Notes under the pieces: model-generated
The model's database searches: none
The model's input: only the letters and a program-made list of their open reading frames with translations
Told to the model about the DNA's origin: nothing
Shown: piece by piece, positions 46,868-54,535 of the stretch
How the letters are laid out: the number at the start of each line of letters is the position of its first letter
Position numbering within the stretch: position 1 is the first letter of the stretch
Made by a program: the position numbers and the translations under genes
Source: G965207335 sp965222825
GTDB lineage: Bacteria; Pseudomonadota; Gammaproteobacteria; PS1; Pseudothioglobaceae
DNA: 64,000 bases
Direction: 5' to 3'
NCBI GenBank assembly: GCA_965222825.1
Contig: OZ244964.1
Location: 1,302,001-1,366,000 of the forward strand

Positions 46868-48460
46868 TTAAACATCTTTTAATGGCGATTGATATACTTT
46901 AGCATCTTTTTTAATAATAGTATGTAGAGTATCATCAAGTTTGTTGGGATAATCGCTATTATAGTGCAAACCTCTACTTTCTTTTCTTGCTAGGGCTGAT
47001 TGAACGGTAATATTTGCTATTTGCACTAAATTCCTTAGCTCTATTAAATCACTAGAAATAATATAATTTTTATAATATATATCTACCTCTTTGGTAATAA
47101 TATCTAAGCGTTTTTGTGCTGATAATAATCGTTTATTGCTTCTTAGTATGCCTACAAAATTCCACATTAACCTACGAACTTCATCCCATAGGTGGCTTAT
47201 TATAACCAATTCTTTAGATTGACTTACTAAACTAGAATCCCAGTTGTTAAAACTATCTAGTGTTATATTTTTTTTAGTTATTTTATTTATATAATTAGCA
47301 CAAGTAGTAGCAAACACTACACATTCTAACAATGAATTACTAGCCATTCTATTAGCGCCGTGGATATTAGTAAATGCTGTTTCACCTATTGCGTATAAAT
47401 TATTACAACTAGTTTTTGCATCCAAGTTAGTTTTAATACCACCGCAGGTATAGTGTGCTGATGGCACGACTGGAATTGCTTCCTTACTAATATCTATGCC
47501 AAATGTTAAACATTTTTTGTAAATAGTTGGAAAATATTCAATAATCCACTTCTTAGGGCGAAATGATATATCTAAATATACACAATCAATGCCCCTAGTT
47601 TTCATCTCATTATCAATAGCAAAAGCAACTCTATCTCTGGGTGATAATTCTTCTCTACTGTCGTATTTGTGCATAAATCTTTTACCATTTGGTAATAATA
47701 ATTTACCGCCTTCGCCACGAATAGCCTCAGATATTAGAAATGATTTGGCATCGCTATGATATAAACAAGTTGGGTGAAATTGGCTAAATTCCATATCAAC
47801 AATATCACAGCCCGCTCTATATGCCATTGCAATACCATCTCCTGTTGAAGTATCTGGGTTTGAGGTATAAAGATAAACTTTGCTAGCACCTCCTGTTGCT
47901 AGTATAGTATGTGTAGCTATAAATCTATTAATATCATTTGTCTTTTTATCAATAATAAAAACCCCATAGCACTTATTATTATAAGTTAATAAATCAATTA
48001 CCATATGGCGTTCAAATAAAGTAATATTATGCTTGGATTTTATTTGTTTTAATAGATTAGTTTGAATTGTAAAACCTGTTTTATCAGCAATATGGGCTAC
48101 TCTTTTTTTGCTATGCCCACCTTCTTGTGTTAGGTGGTAGGTATTATCCTTTTGAGTGAATATTACCCCATTTTTTTCTAATAATTTAATTGCATTTGGT
48201 GCTTGTTGCACCATAAACCTGACTGATTTTTCATTTGCTAAACCAACAGATGTTGTCATAGTGTCTTGAATATGTTTTTCAAAACTATCATTTGGCGTTA
48301 AAACGGCAGAAATTCCACCTTGAGCGTAAAATGAGCTACTCTCTAAAATTTTATCCTTACTGATAATAGCAATTTTTAAATCATTCGATAATTGCAAAGC
48401 ACACGACATACCAGCAGCACCAGAGCCTATAATAATAATGTCAAAAGTATTATTAAGCAT
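46868..48460 (-). CDS. nadB: L-aspartate oxidase NadB
   Basis: This flavoenzyme oxidises L-aspartate to iminoaspartate for NAD synthesis. I choose ATG at 48460 (530 residues; a TTG three codons upstream is possible). The FAD motif IIIGSGAAGMSCAL starts near residue 9; SSSFYAQGGISAVL and the C-terminal ANRMASNSLLECVVF, R-rich SALARKESRGLHYNSDYP are typical of NadB rather than succinate dehydrogenase. Its start overlaps the end of the phosphatase gene by eight bases, so the two are coupled. nadA and nadC are not in the window. Confidence 0.96.
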   Translation of the reverse strand: MLNNTFDIIIIGSGAAGMSCALQLSNDLKIAIISKDKILESSSFYAQGGISAVLTPNDSFEKHIQDTMTTSVGLANEKSVRFMVQQAPNAIKLLEKNGVIFTQKDNTYHLTQEGGHSKKRVAHIADKTGFTIQTNLLKQIKSKHNITLFERHMVIDLLTYNNKCYGVFIIDKKTNDINRFIATHTILATGGASKVYLYTSNPDTSTGDGIAMAYRAGCDIVDMEFSQFHPTCLYHSDAKSFLISEAIRGEGGKLLLPNGKRFMHKYDSREELSPRDRVAFAIDNEMKTRGIDCVYLDISFRPKKWIIEYFPTIYKKCLTFGIDISKEAIPVVPSAHYTCGGIKTNLDAKTSCNNLYAIGETAFTNIHGANRMASNSLLECVVFATTCANYINKITKKNITLDSFNNWDSSLVSQSKELVIISHLWDEVRRLMWNFVGILRSNKRLLSAQKRLDIITKEVDIYYKNYIISSDLIELRNLVQIANITVQSALARKESRGLHYNSDYPNKLDDTLHTIIKKDAKVYQSPLKDV

Positions 48461-48917
48461 TGCTATCAATTCGTATTAATAATTTATTACTAGCTTGGTA
48501 TATTAACTTATATACAAAATCAAAATTATCATGATAATAAGGGTCAGGAACAGAAGTTAATAAACTTTTTGGTAAAAAATCTAATAATCTATGTATTTTA
48601 TGGCTAAGTTTTACTGGCGATTGTTGTGTTAATATACTATAATTATCATTATCCATAGCGATAATATAATCATAATAGTAATAATCGCTATTACTGATAA
48701 TTCTTGCTCTTTGGCGTGATATATCAATACCGTGTTTTAGCATAGTTTTTTGTGCTCTGCTATCTGGCGGACTACCTGTATGATAAGAATGAGTTCCTGC
48801 TGAGTCTATTTCAAATAAGTCTTGTTTATTTTGTTGTTTAACTATATGCTCAAACACTCCACAAGCAGTAGGAGAGCGACAAATATTTCCCATACATACA
48901 AATAATATTTTTTTCAT
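48453..48917 (-). CDS. Low-molecular-weight protein tyrosine phosphatase
   Basis: This 154-residue cytoplasmic phosphatase has the P-loop VCMGNICRSPTA right after the start, with the nucleophilic Cys near residue 7, and the general-acid motif DPYYHD near residue 118. I set the start at ATG 48917 (MKKILFVCMGNICRS); the frame is open 11 codons further up but those run toward a MITE-like element. The substrate is unknown; such enzymes often act on exopolysaccharide kinases. Coupled to nadB by overlap. Confidence 0.93.
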   Translation of the reverse strand: MKKILFVCMGNICRSPTACGVFEHIVKQQNKQDLFEIDSAGTHSYHTGSPPDSRAQKTMLKHGIDISRQRARIISNSDYYYYDYIIAMDNDNYSILTQQSPVKLSHKIHRLLDFLPKSLLTSVPDPYYHDNFDFVYKLIYQASNKLLIRIDSNA

Positions 48918-48937
48918 AGTTTTACATAGTATAAAAT

Positions 48938-49138
48938 GAGACTGTTGCACGGTGGCAAAGAATAAATAAAATCTGTTAAAATATTAATATAAAAAACATA
49001 TCTGTAAGCAATGCTACGCATACAGCCGTGTTTGAGGCATAAAATGCAGTTCCTAGTGCTTCTAAGGGCAAATTTTATAACAAAAAACACGGATATTTAA
49101 GTTATTTTTAAAATTTTAGGTTGCCGTGCAACAGTCTC
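48938..49138. repeat. MITE-like dispersed repeat, family A, best-preserved copy
   Basis: The left end GAGACTGTTGCACGGTGGCA and the right end TTGCCGTGCAACAGTCTC are inverted repeats of 15 or more bases; AAAAT lies directly outside both ends as a possible target duplication. The interior matches the copy at 31493-31765 in reverse orientation. It occupies almost the whole space between the divergent phosphatase and kdsD starts, ending 12 bases before the kdsD ATG. Confidence 0.8.
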
Positions 49139-49150
49139 AAAATATAATTT

Positions 49151-50116
49151 ATGGACTCAATACTAGCAATAGCAAAGCAAGTTATTCTAACAGAATCAGA
49201 AGAAATTATAAATCTAAAAGATAAACTAGATGATAATTTTATCACAGCTTGTACTATTATCAAAAATAGTAAAGGTAAACTTATATTAATGGGTGTGGGT
49301 AAGTCTGGACACATAGCTAAAAAATTATCTGCAACATTTGCTAGCACAGGAACACCATCTTTTTTTGTCCATCCAACAGAAGCAGGACACGGTGACTTAG
49401 GTATGCTAACAAGTGATGATGTTTGTATGCTTGTATCTTATTCTGGCAATAGTAATGAAATTTTAACGCTAATACCTATTATTAAAAGACTTGGAGTGCC
49501 TATTATTGCTATGACTGGTAATAAACAATCCGCTATTGCAAAATCAGCACTTGTGCATTTAGATATTAGCGTTAAAAAAGAGGCTTGCCCGCATAATCTA
49601 ACCCCAACTTCATCAACAACTGCGACTTTGGTAATGGGTGATGCTTTGGCAATTAGTTTGCTTAACGATAAGGGTTTTAGTGCTGATGATTTTGCTAGAA
49701 CACATCCATTAGGGGCATTAGGTAGAAGATTATTAATATCAGTTTATGATATTATGCGTAATAAAAATAATGCCCCTATTGTATATGAAAATATACCTTT
49801 AATGGATACACTTTTGCTTATGAGTGAGAAAACTATGGGCTTTGTTATAGCACTTGATGATGATAATAAACTATTAGGAGTGTTTACCGATGGTGATTTA
49901 CGAAGATTATTACAAACCAATAAAGATATTAGTAACTTAAATATTTATGATGTCATTACTAAAAATAGCCGTAGTATTAATCAAAATAAGCCAGCAATAT
50001 CAGCATTAGATATTATGGATAAGTTTAAAATTAATTCATTACCAGTATGCGATGATAATGATAAAATTATTGGTGCTATAAATATGCACAGTTTATTAAT
50101 GGCAAAAATTATTTAA
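49151..50116 (+). CDS. kdsD: Arabinose-5-phosphate isomerase KdsD
   Basis: This 321-residue cytoplasmic enzyme makes arabinose 5-phosphate for the Kdo of lipopolysaccharide. A SIS domain (about residues 35-170: GVGKSGHIAKKLSATFASTG, then HGDLGM and SYSGNSNEI) is followed by two CBS domains (about 205-321). The length is standard. The usual kdsC and lpt genes are not downstream. The ATG lies 12 bases after a MITE-like element, so most of its promoter region is element sequence. Confidence 0.95.
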   Translation: MDSILAIAKQVILTESEEIINLKDKLDDNFITACTIIKNSKGKLILMGVGKSGHIAKKLSATFASTGTPSFFVHPTEAGHGDLGMLTSDDVCMLVSYSGNSNEILTLIPIIKRLGVPIIAMTGNKQSAIAKSALVHLDISVKKEACPHNLTPTSSTTATLVMGDALAISLLNDKGFSADDFARTHPLGALGRRLLISVYDIMRNKNNAPIVYENIPLMDTLLLMSEKTMGFVIALDDDNKLLGVFTDGDLRRLLQTNKDISNLNIYDVITKNSRSINQNKPAISALDIMDKFKINSLPVCDDNDKIIGAINMHSLLMAKII

Positions 50117-50119
50117 TAT

Positions 50120-50668
50120 ATGTTACTACCCATATTAACTTTCCCAGATAAAAGATTACGAATTAAAGCAAAACCAGTTATCAAAATTAATGATGATGTT
50201 AAAGTTTTAGTTGCTAATATGTTTGAAACTATGTATAGAGGAGATGGTATTGGTTTAGCAGCGACACAGATTAATTACCATTATCAAATAATAGTTATGA
50301 ATGTTCCTAATTCTGATGATGAATATAAAACAATGCTCGAATACAGAAATACTGATAAAGTTATATATAATAAAAATAAAAATAATCAAATATGTCTTAT
50401 TAACCCTAAACTAATAGAATATAGTGGCACAGTAGAATGCACTGAGGGCTGTTTATCTGTTCCTGGGGTGCAAGCAAAAGTTAAACGCCATGAAAATATT
50501 TTAATTAAGGCTTTGGATATTAATGGCAAATCTTTTGAAATAAATACCAATGGCTTATTAGCTATATGTATCCAACACGAAATAGACCATTTACAAGGTA
50601 GGTTATTTATTGATTATTTATCAAAATTAAAACAACAACGATTAAAGGCAAAACTAGCAAGTAAATAA
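50120..50668 (+). CDS. def: Peptide deformylase
   Basis: This 182-residue metalloenzyme removes the formyl group from nascent proteins. All three family motifs are present: GIGLAATQI near residue 45, EGCLSVPG near 110, and IQHEIDHLQG near 152, giving the Cys and two His metal ligands. It starts three bases after kdsD, so they are probably cotranscribed; def is more often linked to fmt. There is an insertion of about 20 residues before EGCLS. Confidence 0.96.
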   Translation: MLLPILTFPDKRLRIKAKPVIKINDDVKVLVANMFETMYRGDGIGLAATQINYHYQIIVMNVPNSDDEYKTMLEYRNTDKVIYNKNKNNQICLINPKLIEYSGTVECTEGCLSVPGVQAKVKRHENILIKALDINGKSFEINTNGLLAICIQHEIDHLQGRLFIDYLSKLKQQRLKAKLASK

Positions 50669-50717
50669 TTTTTTTATTAAAATACCTAGTTTTAATATTA
50701 ATAATAATGTATATTAC

Positions 50718-50806
50718 TTAGGGAGACTCTGAACAACCTTGAAGAAAAACTCACAAAGAATATGCTTTTACTTGGAAATTGGAGATATTGTTATAAACAT
50801 ATTTTT
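50718..50806. repeat. Dispersed repeat family C, copy 2
   Basis: This is the inverted counterpart of 45796-45897 (blocks AACAACCTTGAAG, ATATGCTTTTACTTG, AATTGGAGATATTGTTATAA). It lacks about 12 bases found in copy 1 and ends eight bases before the fis start. Confidence 0.7.
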
Positions 50807-50814
50807 AAAATAAT

Positions 50815-51051
50815 ATGAGCGATAAATATAATTTAAAAGAGTGCATACATAAAAAATTAGAAAAATGTATGAATAATTTAGATAATAACAATTGCACTAA
50901 TTTACACAAATTACTATTAGAGGATGTCGAAGAAATTTTATTTCAATTTATTTTGCAAAAAACAAACAATAACAAAAGTAAAGCATCAAAAATACTAGGT
51001 ATCAACCGTGCTACATTTAATAAGAAAGCTAAGCATTATAATTTAATTTAG
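50815..51051 (+). CDS. fis: Fis-family DNA-binding protein
   Basis: This 78-residue nucleoid-associated regulator is shorter than E. coli Fis (98) because the N-terminal arm is reduced. The helix-turn-helix end NNNKSKASKILGINRATFNKKAKHY is a clear Fis/NtrC-type match. The fis-purH order is seen in several gammaproteobacteria, which supports the call. There is no good ribosome binding site before the ATG. Confidence 0.9.
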   Translation: MSDKYNLKECIHKKLEKCMNNLDNNNCTNLHKLLLEDVEEILFQFILQKTNNNKSKASKILGINRATFNKKAKHYNLI

Positions 51052-51082
51052 AGTATAATCAGAGGCTCCTTAGGGAGATTAA

Positions 51083-51244
51083 ATGAACAGTAACCAACAA
51101 GAATTATCAGCAAGTGCTAAGTTTCAAATTAAGCAGCAAATAAAGTTGTTCAATGCAAAAAACTCTAATACAAAAAGCACAAAAAAAGATAATCGTAATT
51201 CTAAATTTATGGATTTTTATTTTAGCAATAAATACAAACTATAA
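51083..51244 (+). CDS. Small basic protein between fis and purH, unknown function
   Basis: This 53-codon gene starts ATG 51083 with an AGGGAG ribosome binding site six bases away. The product is Lys/Asn/Gln-rich (MNSNQQELSASAKFQIKQQI at its start, ending FSNKYKL) with no recognised domain. It is in the same reading frame as purH, and only one TAA plus seven codons separate it from the purH TTG. It may be a separate small protein or the detached start of the long purH N-terminal extension. Confidence 0.5.
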   Translation: MNSNQQELSASAKFQIKQQIKLFNAKNSNTKSTKKDNRNSKFMDFYFSNKYKL

Positions 51245-51265
51245 TACCTACAAGAACTTAGTGCT

Positions 51266-53275
51266 TTGAACTTTCATTTACAAGAAGAAGACCTTACTAG
51301 AATTTCTGCCTCATTATTTACTTTTTTAGTTAAAAATAACAGTGTTGCAGTTAATAAAAAAGAGCAATTTTTTGTAGCATTTGCCAAATCACTACCAGAT
51401 ATTAGCGACTACTGTAATACCTACCAAATTAGAATTACTGCACTTGATAATATTAAATTATTAGTTTTTTCTATTCCATATCTAAAAGAAACAATTACCA
51501 ATTTTAATATCAAAAACTACTTAAAAAGTATTTTTGTATTATTAAACAAAAGTTATATTTACAATAAAAATTTTTCCATAGATAAACTAGAAAACTCTAT
51601 TGCAGTTTGTGAAAATCTAGTAAAAGATAATCAAATAATTCCAGTTTATACTTATATCAAAGGCTTCCAAGAAAGTATGGAGGTTATAGTGCCAGATAGC
51701 CCATACCTATACTGGCATAATAAAAAATCTCTAAACAAAATAACCAACGCCTTAATTAGTGTATTTGATAAAACTGGCGTTGTTGAATTTGCAAAAGAAT
51801 TACAAGATAAAAATATTAATATTTTCTCAACAGGAGGTAGTGCAAAACACTTACAAGACAATGGCATAAATGTTATAGATATTGAGCAATATACTAATTT
51901 TCCAGAAATGATGGATGGTAGAATAAAAACTATTAACCCTAAAATACACGGCGGTATATTAGCAAGAAGGGATAAAGATTATAATACTATGAAGCAATAT
52001 AATATTCCTCCTATTGATTTGGTAGTAGTGAATTTATATCCATTTGCAGAAGTTATATCCAGAGAGAATTGTAGCAGAGAATTGGCTATTGAAAATATTG
52101 ATATTGGTGGTCCTGCTATGCTAAGAGCAGCAGCTAAAAACCATAAATTTGTCAGCGTTATTGTTGATACTTTTGATTATGATAAAGTTTTATCAGAAAT
52201 TAAACAATTTGCTAATACTACCTTAGCAACTAGAGAATATTTAGCCTTAAAAGTTTTCCAGCACAGTGCAAAATACGAAGGCACTATTGCTAATTATTTA
52301 GGGCATGATAATAGCAAATTTGCTAATACTATTAGCCTAGAATTTATCAAAAAGCAAGTATTACGATACGGTGAAAATCCACATCAAAATGCTGCACTAT
52401 ATTTAGCAAATAATAACACTAATACCTCAATAGCAAATAGTAAGCAAATACAAGGTAAAGAACTATCTTATAATAATATAGCAGACTCAGATGCGGCCTT
52501 AGAATGCGTAAAACAATTCACCAAGCCAGCGTGTGTTATTGTTAAACACGCTAATCCTTCTGGGGTTGCTATTAGTAATAATATTACAAACGCCTATCTT
52601 AATGCTTATAAAACTGACCCAACTTCTGCTTTTGGGGGTATTATTGCTATTAATAGAGAGCTAGATGAAAAAACTACAAAAACTATTATAAGCCAACAAT
52701 TTGTTGAGGTAATTATAGCAACTAGTATTAGCGATAAAGCTAGAGAATTATTAACTAAAAAAGCAAATATAAGAGTGCTTGTTTGCGGTAATATTAAGCC
52801 AAATGAGAAATATTTTGATTACAAAGGCATAAATGGCGGCTTATTATTACAAGATAAAGACTTAAAAGTTATAACAAAGACTGATTTTAAATGCGTTAGC
52901 AAAAAACAAGCAACAGATAAACAGCAACAAAACTTATTATTTGCTTGGCAGGTGGTAAAATTTGTAAAATCTAATGCCATAGTTTATGTAAAAAATGAAA
53001 TGACTATTGGCATTGGTGCTGGACAAATGTCTAGGATTTATTCTGCTAAAATAGCCAAAATTAAAGCTGATGATGGAGGCTTAGATACAACAACATCGGT
53101 TATGGCATCTGATGCTTTCTTTCCATTTAAAGATAGTATTGATATTGCTGTTAAATATGGTATTAGTGCTATTATTCAACCAGGTGGCTCTGTTCGTGAT
53201 AAAGAGGTAATTAAAGCAGCTGATGATGCTGGAATTGTTATGGTTTTTACTGGCGTGCGTCATTTTTATCATTAA
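51266..53275 (+). CDS. purH: Bifunctional purine biosynthesis protein PurH with N-terminal extension
   Basis: PurH performs the last two steps of IMP synthesis: AICAR formylation and IMP cyclisation. The PurH part begins near residue 151 (ITNALISVFDKTGVVEFA) and is complete: MMDGRIKTINPKIHGGIL, VVNLYPFAEV, ENIDIGGPAMLRAAAKN, RYGENPHQNAA, VIVKHANPSG, SAFGGIIAIN, and VIQPGG-like SAIIQPGGSVRD up to the C-terminal RHFYH. From TTG at 51266 the protein has 669 residues, about 140 more than usual. The extra part (residues 1-137) resembles no domain I recognise. An ATG at 51677 would give 532 residues, the normal length. The extension stays open for 137 codons in AT-rich DNA, which argues that it is translated, but the TTG has no ribosome binding site. 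Confidence 0.93.
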   Translation: MNFHLQEEDLTRISASLFTFLVKNNSVAVNKKEQFFVAFAKSLPDISDYCNTYQIRITALDNIKLLVFSIPYLKETITNFNIKNYLKSIFVLLNKSYIYNKNFSIDKLENSIAVCENLVKDNQIIPVYTYIKGFQESMEVIVPDSPYLYWHNKKSLNKITNALISVFDKTGVVEFAKELQDKNINIFSTGGSAKHLQDNGINVIDIEQYTNFPEMMDGRIKTINPKIHGGILARRDKDYNTMKQYNIPPIDLVVVNLYPFAEVISRENCSRELAIENIDIGGPAMLRAAAKNHKFVSVIVDTFDYDKVLSEIKQFANTTLATREYLALKVFQHSAKYEGTIANYLGHDNSKFANTISLEFIKKQVLRYGENPHQNAALYLANNNTNTSIANSKQIQGKELSYNNIADSDAALECVKQFTKPACVIVKHANPSGVAISNNITNAYLNAYKTDPTSAFGGIIAINRELDEKTTKTIISQQFVEVIIATSISDKARELLTKKANIRVLVCGNIKPNEKYFDYKGINGGLLLQDKDLKVITKTDFKCVSKKQATDKQQQNLLFAWQVVKFVKSNAIVYVKNEMTIGIGAGQMSRIYSAKIAKIKADDGGLDTTTSVMASDAFFPFKDSIDIAVKYGISAIIQPGGSVRDKEVIKAADDAGIVMVFTGVRHFYH

Positions 53276-53413
53276 ATTGTTTTTATTTTATTTTTTTTGT
53301 AGTAAAATAGTATGTGCCTGTGGTTTTGGCATTGTTTGTTAAAATATAGTTAGTGTTTATTGTGTTTTGATATTGTAGTAGTATTTTGTAGTTTTTTTTT
53401 ATAGGAGGATGTT

Positions 53414-53620
53414 GTGTCGTCAACAACAGGAACAGTTAAGTGGTTTAATGCAAGAAAAGGTTTTGGTTTTATTGAATGTGAGCAAGGAGATGTATTTGTG
53501 CATTTTCGTAATATTAATTCAGAAGGTTATAAAACCCTAGAAGATGGACAAAAAGTATCATTTGAAGTAAGTAGCGGTGAAAAAGGACTACAAGCTGAAA
53601 ATGTAACTGTAATTAGTTAG
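53414..53620 (+). CDS. Cold-shock domain protein
   Basis: This 68-residue single-stranded nucleic acid binding protein of the CspA family starts at GTG 53414 after a strong AGGAGG. RNA-binding motifs KWFNARKGFGFIE (RNP1) and VFVHFRNI (RNP2) are intact. A leader of up to 138 bases precedes it, as is common for cold-shock genes, but I see no defined cold-box. A terminator follows. Confidence 0.95.
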   Translation: MSSTTGTVKWFNARKGFGFIECEQGDVFVHFRNINSEGYKTLEDGQKVSFEVSSGEKGLQAENVTVIS

Positions 53621-53645
53621 AAAAACTCTGATTAACCCTTAAAAA

Positions 53646-53704
53646 CAAGGCTTTAGCTATGCGAGAATCATTTGTTTTTGGTGATTTAAAAGCCTTGCTT
53701 TTTT
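53646..53704 (+). terminator. Rho-independent terminator after cold-shock gene
   Basis: CAAGGCTTT pairs with AAAGCCTTG (9 bp) across a 34-base loop and is followed by CTTTTTT. The long loop is unusual but the stem and T run are clear. Confidence 0.7.
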
Positions 53705-53792
53705 AAAAATATGTTTATAATAATAATTTATAAATATTATATATTGATTTAGGAAGTAAGACTAATTTTTACAAAAACTAGTCCTGCTGTCC

Positions 53793-54002
53793 CTAACCAC
53801 CGCCTACGGCTTTAACAATTTCAACCCTATCATTAGAGTTTAATTTTGTTACTGATAGTTTAGATTTAGGGATAATTACGCCATTTATTTCTAATGCTAT
53901 TGCTTGGTTTTTATAGCCTAATTTTTGCACTAAGTCGGTGCAGGTATTGTAATCATAAGCGTTAAAATCTACTCCGTTTAATTTAATAATTAGTGTGTTC
54001 AT
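53793..54002 (-). CDS. thiS: Sulfur carrier protein ThiS
   Basis: This 69-residue ubiquitin-fold protein carries sulfur as a C-terminal thiocarboxylate for the thiazole of thiamine. It ends VEIVKAVGGG, with the required terminal Gly-Gly, and has ALEINGVIIPKSKL in the middle. The tail has one more Gly than the usual GG. No thiG or thiF is adjacent. Confidence 0.9.
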   Translation of the reverse strand: MNTLIIKLNGVDFNAYDYNTCTDLVQKLGYKNQAIALEINGVIIPKSKLSVTKLNSNDRVEIVKAVGGG

Positions 54003-54012
54003 TTTTATTAGT

Positions 54013-54086
54013 TTGATAAAACTACTATGAGTGTGTTCTAATGCTATCTGCTGTTGTTCTACTTAGATTATTATTGCCTATTATTT
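54013..54086 (-). repeat. Relic of a third dockerin-like module 3' end
   Basis: This stretch is a direct repeat, offset by 105 bases, of the last ~74 bases of the reverse-strand surface protein (54118-54191). On the reverse strand it encodes the NNNLSRTTADSIRT-type end and then stops. It is a partial extra copy of the shared module lying between that gene and thiS. Confidence 0.75.
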
Positions 54087-54114
54087 TTTGGTATAAGCCT
54101 TGTCTATACCATTA

Positions 54115-54535
54115 TTATTGATAAAACTGGTTTAAGTATGTTCTAATGCTATCTGCTGTTGTTCTACTTAGATTATTATTGCCTATTATTTCATTTGTTA
54201 GATTTGTATCATTTGGGTTATTTAGATAACGAATGATTAAAAATCCATCTGTGGCAGAGTCTGCTATACCATTACCATCAACATCTAGCCTAGCAATATG
54301 TGTTATTAAATATGCTCTTATTTGTGCTGTGCTTATTGAATTACCATCTACTAAACCAGTTATTAGATTTTCATTGCTACTACCTGCTAAAAAGCGTAGT
54401 ATTATTAGACCATCTTTAGCATTTGTTGTGCCATTATTATCAACATCTAGGCTAAATGTTGCCTTTGTGGTTGCTATACTTGTTGTTGAACTAACAGAGC
54501 AAGTGCTAATATCACTATTTATACACGCTCTTAGT
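54115..54535 (-). repeat. Shared dockerin-like module, copy 2
   Basis: This is the near-identical inverted counterpart of 17200-17622. A few substitutions are visible, such as AATGCT for AATACT in the first EF-hand-like loop, and the end codes NQFYQ rather than NQFYQQ. About 37 kb separate the copies, so inversion by recombination between them is conceivable. Confidence 0.85.
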
